Counted from the first letter of the stretch, positions 8,875 through 20,148 are shown. The stretch is 64,000 nt of DNA from Burkholderia latens (GCF_001718795.1 NZ_CP013435.1:2046001-2110000); one strand, 5' to 3'. Notes: generated from the sequence alone by a model not told the origin. Numbers and translations: made by a program.

Positions 8875-9579
8875 TCAGGCGCCGCCGAACACCTCGCGCA
8901 AATCGACCTGCCCTTGCGCGGGCCGGTCCAGCATCTTCAGTTCGACATGCTGCAGGTGGTGCGCCATCAGCGCCGCCGCCCGCTTCGCGTCCCCCGCTTC
9001 CAGCGCGGCCAGGATCTCGTTGTGATCGTCGAACGAGCACGGACTGCGGCCGTGCGATTCGTACAGTGCCGACATCAGCGTCGAGCGTGCGACGAGCCCG
9101 TCGAGGCACTCGCAGAGCGTCGCATTGCCGACCAGCGCGGCGAGCGCCGTGTGGAATTCGCCCGACAGGCGGATCCACGCCGCGAAGTCGTGCCGCTCGA
9201 ACGCGCGACGTTCCTTTTCGATCAACGCGGCGACGCCCTTCAGCCGCTTCGCGCCCGGCCCTGTCGCGAGCCGCTCGACGACGGCCAGTTCGATGATCCG
9301 GCGCATCTCGAACACCTCGTGCACATCCTGCAGCGTCGGACTCGCGACGAACGCACCGCGGTTCGGTTCGAGATCGACCAGCTTGTCGGTCGCGAGCTGC
9401 GCGAGTGCCTGCCGGATCGTCCCGCGCTTCACGCCGAATACTTCGCAGAGCTGCGCCTCCGTCAGCTTCGCGCCGGGCGCGAGCCGATGCTCGAGGATCG
9501 CGGTGCGGATCCGCTCGGCGATCGCTTCGGGGCCGGGCGTGCCGGACGGAGGGGAATCGGGCGCGTTCATGTTATGCAT
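8875..9579 (-). CDS. GntR-family regulator, FCD subfamily
   Basis: A 234-residue DNA-binding regulator. Residues ~18-80 form the winged helix-turn-helix (TEAQLCEVFGVKRGTIRQAL), and ~90-225 an all-helical FCD ligand domain with the acidic and histidine residues that usually hold a metal (EMRRIIE, FHTAL, LMAHHLQHVE). It sits upstream of the permease and racemase genes, so a urate- or allantoin-pathway effector is likely. Two TTGT-YR-ACAA palindromes upstream, one across its own promoter, suggest autoregulation. An in-frame ATG three codons later is an alternative start, relevant because the predicted transcript leader is very short. Confidence 0.88.
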   Translation of the reverse strand: MHNMNAPDSPPSGTPGPEAIAERIRTAILEHRLAPGAKLTEAQLCEVFGVKRGTIRQALAQLATDKLVDLEPNRGAFVASPTLQDVHEVFEMRRIIELAVVERLATGPGAKRLKGVAALIEKERRAFERHDFAAWIRLSGEFHTALAALVGNATLCECLDGLVARSTLMSALYESHGRSPCSFDDHNEILAALEAGDAKRAAALMAHHLQHVELKMLDRPAQGQVDLREVFGGA

Positions 9580-9594
9580 CGTGTGATGGTCCTC

Positions 9595-9626
9595 ATCCTA
9601 GGACGGACATAAAGATTGTCAACAAT
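9595..9626 (-). promoter_or_regulatory. gntR promoter overlapped by a palindromic operator
   Basis: On the minus strand TTGACA (9618-9623) is followed after 16 bases by TAGGAT (9595-9600), a good sigma70-like pair. The -35 box lies inside the palindrome ATTGTCAACAAT (9615-9626), whose core TTGT-CA-ACAA is of the kind FCD-type GntR repressors bind. Predicted transcription begins only about ten bases before the first gntR ATG. Confidence 0.65.
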
Positions 9627-9754
9627 TCTTTTGGCTTATTGCGCACAATCAGCGTGCATCCGGTCGTACGAAATGGGTGCGCAATGCACGAAATCCAGGC
9701 ACGACAAGCCTTTGATGCTTGTCCATGGCCGTTCATGGTGTATACCCGCCCGTT

Positions 9755-9770
9755 ATTTTGTTGACAAAAT
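9755..9770. promoter_or_regulatory. Second GntR-type palindrome upstream of gntR
   Basis: ATTTTGTTGACAAAAT is a 16-base inverted repeat with a two-base centre; its core TTGT-TG-ACAA matches the palindrome at 9615-9626. A third, weaker inverted repeat TGGTGCACACCA follows at 9771-9782. The rest of the 310-bp gap (9580-9889) contains no gene; it holds these sites and the ldcA terminator. Confidence 0.55.
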
Positions 9771-9840
9771 TGGTGCACACCACGAAGTCGACCCAGTTTG
9801 GATGGATCGAAATTTTGGACCGTTAGTTGCGTATCGTATT

Positions 9841-9867
9841 GAAGAAAAAGGCGGAAGTCCCGCCTTT
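9841..9867 (-). terminator. Rho-independent terminator after ldcA
   Basis: On the minus strand AAAGGCGG pairs with CCGCCTTT around a short loop and runs into TTCTTC. It is 23 bp past the ldcA stop. Confidence 0.75.
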
Positions 9868-9889
9868 CGATGGTATCCGCCAATCCGGC

Positions 9890-10828
9890 TCAACCGAGAT
9901 GCGGATAGTCCGACAGCGTCAGCCGGAAACCGTGCGCGTTCGCGACGAGCTGCGCTTGGGCGCCGAACGGCAGCGTCAGCAGATCGGGCACATGACCGAA
10001 CTGCAGCCCCGTGACGACGGGAATTCCGACCACCGACCGCACCTGGTCGATCATCGCCTGCATGTCGTAGCCGTTGTCGTACTCGAACGGCCGGGCACCC
10101 GTGAACTGCCCGAGCACGAGCGCCTGCTGGCGCGCAAGCAGCCCCGACAGGTGCAGCTGGTAAATCATGCGTTCGATCCGGAACGGCTGCTCGTTCACGT
10201 CCTCGATGAACAGGATGCCGCCGTCGATGTCCGGCATGTACGGCGTGCCGATCAGCGACGTCAGGATCGCGAGGTTGCCGCCCCACAGCGTGCCCGTCAC
10301 GTTCGCCGTCTGCACCTGCGGCGCGTCGGCGACGATCGTCGTGGTCGGCTGCGACAGCGTCTGCCAGAAATGCCGCATCGTGAAGTCGCTTGGCGTCTCC
10401 GCGCCGAAGTCGGCCGACAGCATCGGGCCGCCGAACGTCTTGATGCGCGCCTTCGCGTACAACGCGAGCTGGATTGCGGTGAAGTCGCTGTGCCCGACCA
10501 GCGCGATCGGCTGGTCTCGCAACCGGCGCTCGAGCCCGCGATAGTCGAGGCCGTGCAGGATCCGCGCGGCCCCGTAGCCGCCCCGCACCGCGAGCGCGAT
10601 GTCCGGCAGCGGCCGCTCCGGGTCCGCCAGACGGTTCAGGTCGCCGGCACGCTCGCCGTCGGTGCCGCCGAAGCGCTGGAAGCGCCGCTGCGTCGCCTCG
10701 AGGTTCTCGATGCGATGCTGCGCCACGCTCAGGCGCTCCAGCGCGCGATTGATCGCGTCGGGATCATGCGGATAACCGGACGGCGCCAGCAGGCGGATGG
10801 TGTACGACGCGGCGGACTGGAAGGACAT
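9890..10828 (-). CDS. ldcA: LD-carboxypeptidase (peptidase family S66)
   Basis: A 312-residue cytoplasmic serine peptidase that removes the terminal D-alanine from muropeptide tetrapeptides during cell-wall recycling. The nucleophile is S114 in ALVGHSD; the family's glutamate and histidine are in FIEDVNE and LQFGHVPDL. LLAPSGYP near the N-terminus and AVRGGYGAARIL are also typical. The start is the ATG at MSFQSAAS; a TTG eight codons earlier is less likely. It follows tadA by about 107 bp and has its own terminator. Confidence 0.9.
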   Translation of the reverse strand: MSFQSAASYTIRLLAPSGYPHDPDAINRALERLSVAQHRIENLEATQRRFQRFGGTDGERAGDLNRLADPERPLPDIALAVRGGYGAARILHGLDYRGLERRLRDQPIALVGHSDFTAIQLALYAKARIKTFGGPMLSADFGAETPSDFTMRHFWQTLSQPTTTIVADAPQVQTANVTGTLWGGNLAILTSLIGTPYMPDIDGGILFIEDVNEQPFRIERMIYQLHLSGLLARQQALVLGQFTGARPFEYDNGYDMQAMIDQVRSVVGIPVVTGLQFGHVPDLLTLPFGAQAQLVANAHGFRLTLSDYPHLG

Positions 10829-10935
10829 GGCGGAAGGTATCGGGTTCGTCAAACCTGCTTAGAGGGCCTGAACCGTCACGGGTTCATCGAAGCGCACGCG
10901 CCGCCCGCTCGGGGCCACGGCCGCGGCCGGGACGG

Positions 10936-11915
<980 letters not shown>

Positions 11916-11944
11916 CAGTCAATCGGAGCAAATGCGGCAGGCGA

Positions 11945-11973
11945 ATTCTAGCAGGGTGACGTGCGTATGACAG
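11945..11973 (-). promoter_or_regulatory. Putative promoter for the DUF1992-tadA transcript
   Basis: On the minus strand CTGTCA (11968-11973) is separated by 17 bases from TAGAAT (11945-11950), which lies 30 bp before the DUF1992 start. Four of six bases match the -35 consensus and five of six the -10. Confidence 0.5.
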
Positions 11974-12187
11974 GCCCTTCGAATGCATGCTCGACATTGC
12001 GTTTTTAGGGCACGAATCGCCGCGCATGCGTGCCGATCGCGGCGACTTGCCGCTGTGCTGCGACGCAGCGGGCTACGCGCGAATTCGATGCCGCGCATGC
12101 GCGCGATGTCGGGCGCGATATTTTTATTTTCGTCATGCCGGACCGGCGGTCGTCATCCCGCGGAACTCGTCGCTCACCACGGCCCGA

Positions 12188-13405
12188 TCACGCGGCAACG
12201 GGCCGCCGGCGCTCGCGCGGGAACGGCCGGAACATCGTCGCCACGCCGCATGCGCCGACACCGATCGCGAACGATCCGACGTAAAGCCAGCCGTAGCTGC
12301 CGAGTGCATCGACGATCAGCCCGCCCGCGACCGGCCCCGCCGCCATCCCGAGGCTGCCGGCCATCGCGCACCCGCCGATCACGGTGCCCATCATCCGCAG
12401 CGGGAAATTCTCGCGCGCGAGCACCGCGTAGAGGGGCATCACGCCCGCATAGATGAAGCCGAACAGCGTCGCGACCGCGTAGAAGCCGTCGAGCGTGCGT
12501 ACGAAGTAGTAGCCGAGCGCGCCCAGCGCCTGCGCGAGCAGTCCGGCGACCAGCATGCGCTTCGCGCCAACGCGGTCGCCCAGCAGCCCGAATGCGATCC
12601 GCCCGCCCATGCCGGCGAGCCCCTCGACGCTGTAGATCGACACCGCGGCGATCAGCGGAATCCCGCAGCTGACGGCGTAGCTGACCGTGTGGAAAATCGG
12701 GCCCGAGTGCGTCGCGCAGCAGAAAAAGTTGGTGAGCAGCAAAACGATGAACTGCGGCGAGCGCAGCGCGGCGCCTGCCGACAGCGGCACGGCCGCCGGC
12801 CCGCCTGCGTTCGCCGGTTCGGCGTGCGCCGTATCCAGCGCGGGCGCGCGCCGCACGAGCAACGATGCAGGAATCATCACAACCGCTGCCAGCACGGCGA
12901 TCAGCAGCATCGACGTGCGCCAGCCGTGCGCCGACACGAGCCACGCGGCGAGCGGCGACATCGTCATCGGCGCCATCCCCATACCCGCCGACACGAGCGA
13001 TACCGCGAGGCTGCGGTGCGTGTCGAACCAGCCGGTCACGCACGCCATCATCGGCGCGAAGATCGCTGCCGTTGCGCTGCCGACGGCCAGCCCGAACATC
13101 AGCTGGAACGCGAGCAGCGATGGCGCGCGGCTCGCGAGCGCCAGGCTCGCCGACAGCAGCACGGCGCCCGTGATGACCACCGCGCGCGTGCCGATCCGGT
13201 CCGACAGGCTGCCCCAGCCGATGCTCGCGAACGCCATCGCGACGAAGCCGAGCGTCATTGCGGCGGAGATGCCGGTCATCGACCAGCCGGTGTCGCGTGC
13301 GATGGCCCGCAGAAACACGGGCAGCGAAAACATCGCACCGATCGCGACGCAGCTCAGCACGCCGCCCGCGGCGACGATCACCCAACGGTAGCGGGAATCA
13401 CGCAT
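12188..13405 (-). CDS. MFS transporter, substrate unknown
   Basis: A 405-residue protein with twelve predicted membrane helices in two six-helix halves. The loop after helix 2 reads GWGSLSDRIGTRAV, the classic MFS G-x-x-x-D-R motif, and the matching loop in the second half reads AFGLLGDRVGAKR. The start is the ATG of MRDSRYRW; a longer frame upstream does not look coding. General resemblance is to oxalate/monocarboxylate-type MFS carriers, but the substrate cannot be inferred. An inverted repeat about 100 bp upstream may be its operator. Confidence 0.85.
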   Translation of the reverse strand: MRDSRYRWVIVAAGGVLSCVAIGAMFSLPVFLRAIARDTGWSMTGISAAMTLGFVAMAFASIGWGSLSDRIGTRAVVITGAVLLSASLALASRAPSLLAFQLMFGLAVGSATAAIFAPMMACVTGWFDTHRSLAVSLVSAGMGMAPMTMSPLAAWLVSAHGWRTSMLLIAVLAAVVMIPASLLVRRAPALDTAHAEPANAGGPAAVPLSAGAALRSPQFIVLLLTNFFCCATHSGPIFHTVSYAVSCGIPLIAAVSIYSVEGLAGMGGRIAFGLLGDRVGAKRMLVAGLLAQALGALGYYFVRTLDGFYAVATLFGFIYAGVMPLYAVLARENFPLRMMGTVIGGCAMAGSLGMAAGPVAGGLIVDALGSYGWLYVGSFAIGVGACGVATMFRPFPRERRRPVAA

Positions 13406-13505
13406 CTGGCATCTCCTTTCTCCCGGTCTGCCGCGGGCTGGATGACGAAAGGGCGAATTGCGCTCGGTTCGCAATCTGCCGTCGATACCGATACGACGCA
13501 CCACA

Positions 13506-13521
13506 TGTCGAAAAATCGACA
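13506..13521. promoter_or_regulatory. Inverted repeat upstream of the MFS gene
   Basis: TGTCGA-AAAA-TCGACA is a perfect 6+6 inverted repeat about 100 bp before the MFS start, in the 252-bp gap between thpR and the MFS gene. It looks like a binding site for a dimeric regulator, but no regulator gene lies beside it. Confidence 0.4.
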
Positions 13522-13657
13522 CGCTCGGCGTGCGCCGACGCAAAAATCCGCTCGTCGCCCCATCGGTGCGGCCGACAACCGGCAGATCGACGGGCTCTCG
13601 CCGGCTTCTCGGGAGCCGGCGCCGCAGTGATTCCCGCAACGATGCGAAAGCGCGGCA

Positions 13658-14266
13658 TCAATCCGGCGATGACCGCGACGACCCCGCACCCGCCAACGGC
13701 CAGCGCTCGACGATGTCGTAGCGGGTTCGGCCGAGCCAGCTCTGGATCAGTACGAATTCGGACACGATCCAGGAAATGGGCTCAATCCTGTAGCGGCCGA
13801 GCCGTCGCTGCCCGTACAGCAACGTCACGTGAGGCGTGAAACGCGCGCGCGACACGCGCAGCCCCGCTTCGCCGAGCGCGCCGCGAAGCCGTTGCCGAAA
13901 CGCAACCAATTGGTCGAGCCCCGCGTCGCCCGTCAGCACCAGCGGGCAATGCCCGGGCCGTCCGTTGAAACTGACTAACTGATCGAAGGTGACGCGGAAC
14001 GACCGCGCATCGATTCGGCGAGCCGCGGCGCACGCGCGGGCGAGCGTGGCGCCCGGCAGACGAGCAAAATCGCCGAGCGAATACAGCGTCACGTGCAGCC
14101 GCCCGGCGTGCAGCAGCCCGCGCGTGCCCGCATTCTCGCCATGGAGCCGCTGCGCGATGCCGACGAGCCGCACGGCAGTGTCCGGGTCCGGCATCGCCGC
14201 GAAGAAAAAGCGGTGCTCGGCAACGGGAGGCGGCACATCAAGGCCGGGAAGGGTCAGCTGAATCAC
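13658..14266 (-). CDS. thpR: 2'-5' RNA ligase / cyclic phosphodiesterase family protein
   Basis: A 202-residue member of the 2H phosphoesterase superfamily. The two catalytic H-x-T motifs are HVTL at residues 58-61 and 146-149. These enzymes open or form 2',5' or 2',3'-cyclic RNA bonds; their cellular role is unsettled. The start codon is GTG. A 16-base near-perfect palindrome of the TetR-operator type lies 22 bp upstream, so expression may be repressed under standard conditions. The flanking MFS gene has the same orientation but is 250 bp away. Confidence 0.86.
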   Translation of the reverse strand: MIQLTLPGLDVPPPVAEHRFFFAAMPDPDTAVRLVGIAQRLHGENAGTRGLLHAGRLHVTLYSLGDFARLPGATLARACAAARRIDARSFRVTFDQLVSFNGRPGHCPLVLTGDAGLDQLVAFRQRLRGALGEAGLRVSRARFTPHVTLLYGQRRLGRYRIEPISWIVSEFVLIQSWLGRTRYDIVERWPLAGAGSSRSSPD

Positions 14267-14287
14267 GGCAGCATGGTGAATACGCCG

Positions 14288-14303
14288 ATGAACGAACGTT
14301 CAT
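14288..14303. promoter_or_regulatory. TetR-type palindromic operator candidate upstream of thpR
   Basis: ATGAACGAACGTTCAT: seven-base arms ATGAACG and CGTTCAT around a two-base centre. On the minus strand a CATAAT hexamer (14302-14307) overlaps it and could be the thpR -10 box, which would place the palindrome across the transcription start. Confidence 0.5.
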
Positions 14304-14335
14304 TATGATTAATCGGACGAATCTGCGCATCGCGC

Positions 14336-14370
14336 AAAAAAACGCCCGGCAGGTTTCCCTGCCGGGCGTT
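14336..14370 (-). terminator. Rho-independent terminator after guaA
   Basis: AACGCCCGGCAGG (14341-14353) pairs with CCTGCCGGGCGTT (14358-14370), a 13-bp stem. Read on the minus strand it is followed by a run of seven T residues. It ends the guaB-guaA operon. Confidence 0.92.
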
Positions 14371-14420
14371 TGCAGCGTTCGACGCCGCGACCGCCTACCG
14401 GTGCGCGGCTCGGCGCCGGA

Positions 14421-16040
<1,620 letters not shown>

Positions 16041-16146
16041 GGCTGCGGACGGGATGAAGATGATAAGAAAAGCAGCGCACGAAGCGCTGCGTCAAAAGCA
16101 TGGACAGCGGCGGCGCGCGGCAGGCGGCTCGCGCGACGCATGCCGG

Positions 16147-16752
16147 TCAATCCTGCGACGGCGGGCGCGCGTCGAACGCAACGCTGCCTGACGCTCGGTC
16201 GGATGCTGCCGACGGAGCTGCCGTGGCCGGCGCGGCCGGCGCCGGACGGCCGACCGCCGGCTCGACCCGCTGCGGCCGCGCTGCGGACGGCACCGGCTCG
16301 GCCGGACGCTTCGCGTCCCGAATCTCGAGCGCCTGTGCGCGTTCCGCCCGCTCGCGCCGCCGCACGGCCGATGCGAGCCGCACGCCGCCGAGCCCGAGCA
16401 CGATCAGCACGATGCCCGCCATCGCCGACAGCACGCGGCCGGCGGCCGCGAGCGCGGGGCCGTTGCCGGTGCCGAGCGACCATACGACCGTCAGTACGCC
16501 GATCAGCCAGTTCACATGGCCGACCGCGCGCGCGACGGGCGCCGTGAGGTCGCCGTTGACCGCCGCATGGAACGCGAGCCACGCGAGCCCGAGCAGCGCA
16601 ATGCCGAACGCCTGGCCGAGCATCGCCGGCTGGATGTTCGCGAGCCGCAGCGCGTCGAACAGCGCCTGCCACGGCGTCAGCACGAACAGCACGCCGAACG
16701 CCAGCAACAGCACGGCATCGACGATCAGCACGGCGCGCAACAGCGGTTTCAT
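16147..16752 (-). CDS. Small membrane protein between guaB and guaA, function unknown
   Basis: A 201-residue protein with four predicted membrane helices in the first ~130 residues (for example AVLIVDAVLLLAFGVLFVL and VLSAMAGIVLIVLGLGGV). A cytoplasmic, Ala/Pro/Arg-rich and probably disordered tail of ~70 residues follows. No catalytic motif is visible and I do not recognise the family by name. It starts six bases after the guaB stop, so it is almost certainly co-transcribed with the guanine-nucleotide genes. Whether it has any role in purine metabolism is unknown. Confidence 0.75.
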   Translation of the reverse strand: MKPLLRAVLIVDAVLLLAFGVLFVLTPWQALFDALRLANIQPAMLGQAFGIALLGLAWLAFHAAVNGDLTAPVARAVGHVNWLIGVLTVVWSLGTGNGPALAAAGRVLSAMAGIVLIVLGLGGVRLASAVRRRERAERAQALEIRDAKRPAEPVPSAARPQRVEPAVGRPAPAAPATAAPSAASDRASGSVAFDARPPSQD

Positions 16753-16758
16753 CGGCGA

Positions 16759-18219
16759 TCAGTCCACGTGGTAGTTCGGCGCTTCCTTCGTGATCTGCAC
16801 GTCGTGCACGTGCGACTCGCGCATGCCCGCCGCAGTGATCTGAACGAATTCGGCTTTCTCGTGCAGCTCGTCGATCGTGCGGCAGCCGCAGTAGCCCATG
16901 CTCGCCCGCACGCCGCCGACCAGCTGGAACAGGATCGCGTTGACCGAGCCCTTGTACGCGACGCGGCCTTCGATGCCTTCCGGCACGAGCTTGTCGATGT
17001 TCGCCGAGTTGTCCTGGAAGTAGCGGTCCGCCGCGCCGTCCTTCATCGCACCGACCGAACCCATGCCGCGGTACGACTTGTACTGGCGGCCCTGGTACAG
17101 GAACACGTCGCCCGGCGCCTCTTCGGTGCCCGCGAACATGCTGCCCATCATCACCGCGTTCGCGCCGGCCGCGAGCGCCTTCGACACGTCGCCCGAGAAG
17201 CGCACGCCGCCGTCGGCGATGCACGGCACGCCGGTGCCCTTCAGCGCTTCCGCGACGTTCGCGATCGCGCTGATCTGCGGCACGCCGACGCCCGCGACGA
17301 TCCGCGTCGTGCAGATCGAGCCCGGGCCGATGCCGACCTTGACCGCGTCCGCGCCGTATTCCACGAGCGCCTTCGCGGCCGCGGCCGTCGCTATGTTGCC
17401 GCCGATCACCTCGACGTGCGGGAAGTTCTGCTTGACCCAGCGTACGCGCTCGAGCACGCCCTTGCTGTGGCCGTGCGCGGTATCCACGACGATCACGTCG
17501 ACGCCGGCCTGCACCAGCAGCTCGACACGCTCTTCGTTGTCCGGACCGACACCGACGGCGGCGCCCGCGCGCAGCTTGCCGTGTTCGTCCTTGCACGCAT
17601 CCGGATGTTCGGTCTGCTTCGTGATGTCCTTGACGGTCATCAGGCCGCGCAGTTCGAACGCGTCGTTGACGACCAGCACGCGCTCGAGGCGGTGGCTGTG
17701 CATCAGCGCTTTCGCTTCGGCGAGCGGCGTGCCTTCCTTGACCGTAACGAGACGCTCGCGCGGCGTCATGATCGACTTGACCGGTTCATCGAGGCGCGTC
17801 TCGAAGCGCAGGTCGCGGTTCGTGACGATGCCGACGAGCTGCGGGCCTTCGACGACCGGGAAACCCGAGATGCCATGCTGGCGCGACAGCGCGATCACGT
17901 CGCGCACCTTCATCTGCGGCGGAACCGTGATCGGGTCGCGCACGACACCCGATTCGAAACGCTTGACCTTCGCGACCTCGCGGGCCTGCTCGGCCGGCGT
18001 GAGGTTCTTGTGGACGATGCCCACCCCACCCTGCTGCGCCATCGCGATCGCGAGGCGACCTTCGGTGACCGTGTCCATCGCGGCGGACACGAGCGGCATG
18101 TTCAGGGAGATGTTGCGGGTCAGCTTGGTTTTCAGGCTGGTGTCGCGCGGGAGAACGTCGGAGAAGGCGGGAACGAGGAGCACGTCATCGAAAGTGAGTG
18201 CTTTTTGGATCAGACGCAT
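16759..18219 (-). CDS. guaB: Inosine-5'-monophosphate dehydrogenase
   Basis: A 486-residue IMPDH that oxidises IMP to XMP, the committed step to guanine nucleotides. The TIM-barrel start [13 protein letters not shown], two CBS domains (~residues 93-205) and the active-site loop [18 protein letters not shown] with catalytic C303 are all present, and the length is standard. It is the first gene of the guaB / membrane protein / guaA operon and has a near-consensus -10 box just upstream. Confidence 0.97.
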   Translation of the reverse strand: MRLIQKALTFDDVLLVPAFSDVLPRDTSLKTKLTRNISLNMPLVSAAMDTVTEGRLAIAMAQQGGVGIVHKNLTPAEQAREVAKVKRFESGVVRDPITVPPQMKVRDVIALSRQHGISGFPVVEGPQLVGIVTNRDLRFETRLDEPVKSIMTPRERLVTVKEGTPLAEAKALMHSHRLERVLVVNDAFELRGLMTVKDITKQTEHPDACKDEHGKLRAGAAVGVGPDNEERVELLVQAGVDVIVVDTAHGHSKGVLERVRWVKQNFPHVEVIGGNIATAAAAKALVEYGADAVKVGIGPGSICTTRIVAGVGVPQISAIANVAEALKGTGVPCIADGGVRFSGDVSKALAAGANAVMMGSMFAGTEEAPGDVFLYQGRQYKSYRGMGSVGAMKDGAADRYFQDNSANIDKLVPEGIEGRVAYKGSVNAILFQLVGGVRASMGYCGCRTIDELHEKAEFVQITAAGMRESHVHDVQITKEAPNYHVD

Positions 18220-18245
18220 GGCAAATCCTATGGGCGCAAAAGCGA

Positions 18246-18276
18246 ATTATACGCGAAGCGCCGCGAATTTTCACAA
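18246..18276 (-). promoter_or_regulatory. guaB promoter
   Basis: On the minus strand a perfect TATAAT (18246-18251) lies 27 bp before the guaB start. The best -35 is TTGTGA (18271-18276), 19 bases upstream, a longer spacer than ideal. The predicted leader is only about 20 nt. Confidence 0.6.
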
Positions 18277-18503
18277 CACGAACAACGGGTTAGACGTCTC
18301 CGCGCGTAGAGGGGCCGAATCGTTCGGATCGCCGTTCGGATCGTTTTCGATCGCCTTTCGTTTCACGCCGCCATCGCCCCATTCGCGCAACCGGGCGAAA
18401 TCGGCTGGAATCGGCCGGGATCGGCGCCGCCCGCGTGTCGTGGCACCACAACACCGTCTGCGGCATCGGCACCGCGCCGCGCACGCCTGCGGTCCCAGCC
18501 GCG

Positions 18504-19406
18504 CTAGATCGCCGCAGCCGCCGCGCACGCGGTCATGACCGCGCCGGCGCCGATCGCGACGCCCCCTACGATCCGCGCGACGCGTTCGCCGCCCGGCAGC
18601 CGTTCAGCTGCAATCGCCACGGTCACGATCGCCATCACGCACAGATCCGTCATGCCGGCCGCCAGCGAGACGGCCATCAGGTTCCCGCAGCAGGCGGCAC
18701 ACCACAGCGCGGCGCGCACGCCGTGCCACCACGCGCTCGCGGCTGCAAGCTCCGGCCGCCGCACGCACCGTTCGCCACCTGCGTGCCGGCAGCAAGCCAG
18801 CCGCCGCATCTTCCAGCCGGAAAACTGCAGCACGCCCGCACCGAACACGACGGCGCCAGCGGCAACCGGGATCGCGGCCGCCAGTGCGGGCGACCGGGCC
18901 GCCGCGGCCGCCAACGCCGTGCCGGCCGGAAACAGCAACGCGCCGAACGCCATCCATACGGAGAAATAGCCGACGCCCACGACCGCGACCCGCCATGCCG
19001 CGTGCGCGCCGCTCAATACGCCGATACGCTGCCGATATCGCCAGAGCACCGGCGCCAGCACCGGCAGCATCATCGTCACGACCATCGCGCCCCACATGCC
19101 GGCAAATGCGAAGAATGCGTGTGCCGGCCGCCATCCACATGGCGTGAGCCAACCGGCCGACAGCGTCCGGCCGTCCGCCATCGGCACTCCGGCCAGCGCG
19201 CCCATCGAAGCGTGCTGCGCAAGCATCGCCCAAACGGCGGCGGCGAACACCGCACCGAGCACGGCGCCGAACGACCGCCGGCCGCCGCCCGTAGCACTGC
19301 AGTCTGCCGCTTTCGCGACGGCTTCATCGTCCACGTCTGTCGCCGTCCTCATCGCCCGCTCCCCGCCGGCGGCCGGCTTGCGCTCAGCCGCGCGCGTACT
19401 CGTCAT
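18504..19406 (-). CDS. DUF2182 predicted metal-binding membrane protein
   Basis: About 300 residues with seven or so membrane helices. The C-terminal half contains the cysteine-rich DUF2182 hallmark: CCRH, then W-W-H-G, then [19 protein letters not shown], ending near ERLPGG. These Cys/His residues suggest metal binding, but the function is unknown. The start chosen (MTSTRAAER) overlaps the end of the DUF899 gene by 23 bp. A later ATG at 19352, preceded by GGGGAG, would avoid the overlap. The coupling suggests the two proteins act together. Confidence 0.78.
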   Translation of the reverse strand: MTSTRAAERKPAAGGERAMRTATDVDDEAVAKAADCSATGGGRRSFGAVLGAVFAAAVWAMLAQHASMGALAGVPMADGRTLSAGWLTPCGWRPAHAFFAFAGMWGAMVVTMMLPVLAPVLWRYRQRIGVLSGAHAAWRVAVVGVGYFSVWMAFGALLFPAGTALAAAAARSPALAAAIPVAAGAVVFGAGVLQFSGWKMRRLACCRHAGGERCVRRPELAAASAWWHGVRAALWCAACCGNLMAVSLAAGMTDLCVMAIVTVAIAAERLPGGERVARIVGGVAIGAGAVMTACAAAAAI

Positions 19407-20148
19407 GGCGACGCCACCACACACCCGTTTCGTTGCGCCCGAGCGGCGCGCGGTCGAGCCACTGATACATCCCCCAGAGCCCGTCGAGCCCGCGCGCGTA
19501 CGTCGAATACGTGTGATAGACGACACCGTCCTCGCGCACGAACGCGCTCATTCCCGGCCGGTCGCGTGCATACGTGGCGGCGTCGGTGCCGCAGGTCGCC
19601 GCGAACTGCGCGACGGCGGCAGGCGGCGGCTCCATGTCCATCGCGTGGCCGGCGCGTGCATAGTTGTACTCGACGTCGCCCGCGCGCTGCTGCGCTTCGG
19701 TGAACGACACGTTGAAGTCGAAGTTGAATTCGCCGCCGTCCGATGACACCCATGGAAAGCGCCACCCCATTCGCTGCCGGTAGGCGACGAGCTTCGCGAG
19801 CGGCGCGCGCGACACCGCCGCGAGCGTCACGTCGTGGTTCGCCAGATGCACCGCAAACCCGTCGAAGCCGTCGGCGAGCGCCGAGCACGACGGGCAACCG
19901 GCCTTGTAATCGGGGCCGAACATGAAGTGATAGACGAGCAGTTGCGAGCGGCCCTCGAACAGATCGCCGAGCGTCGCGACGCCGTTCTCGGTCTCGAACC
20001 GGTAAATCTTGTCGACACGAACCCACGGCAACGCCTGCCGGCGTCGCGCGAGCTCGTCGCTCTGCCGCGTCAAGTTCTTTTCTGCATCGAGCAGCGCGCG
20101 GCGCGCCGCGAGCCACTCGTCGCGTGTTCCGGTGAGATGGTTCGTCAT
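19384..20148 (-). CDS. DUF899 family thioredoxin-like protein
   Basis: A 254-residue protein of the DUF899 family, which has a thioredoxin-like fold. GPDYKAGCPSCSALADGFDG carries a CxxC pair (C85, C88), and VSFTEAQQRAGDVEYNY and the terminal [10 protein letters not shown] are family-typical. The start at MTNHLTGTRDEW is fixed by an AAGGAGG site 8 bases upstream. The enzymatic role is not established; a peroxiredoxin- or dithiol-oxidoreductase-like role is plausible. It overlaps the DUF2182 gene that follows. Confidence 0.86.
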   Translation of the reverse strand: MTNHLTGTRDEWLAARRALLDAEKNLTRQSDELARRRQALPWVRVDKIYRFETENGVATLGDLFEGRSQLLVYHFMFGPDYKAGCPSCSALADGFDGFAVHLANHDVTLAAVSRAPLAKLVAYRQRMGWRFPWVSSDGGEFNFDFNVSFTEAQQRAGDVEYNYARAGHAMDMEPPPAAVAQFAATCGTDAATYARDRPGMSAFVREDGVVYHTYSTYARGLDGLWGMYQWLDRAPLGRNETGVWWRRHDEYARG

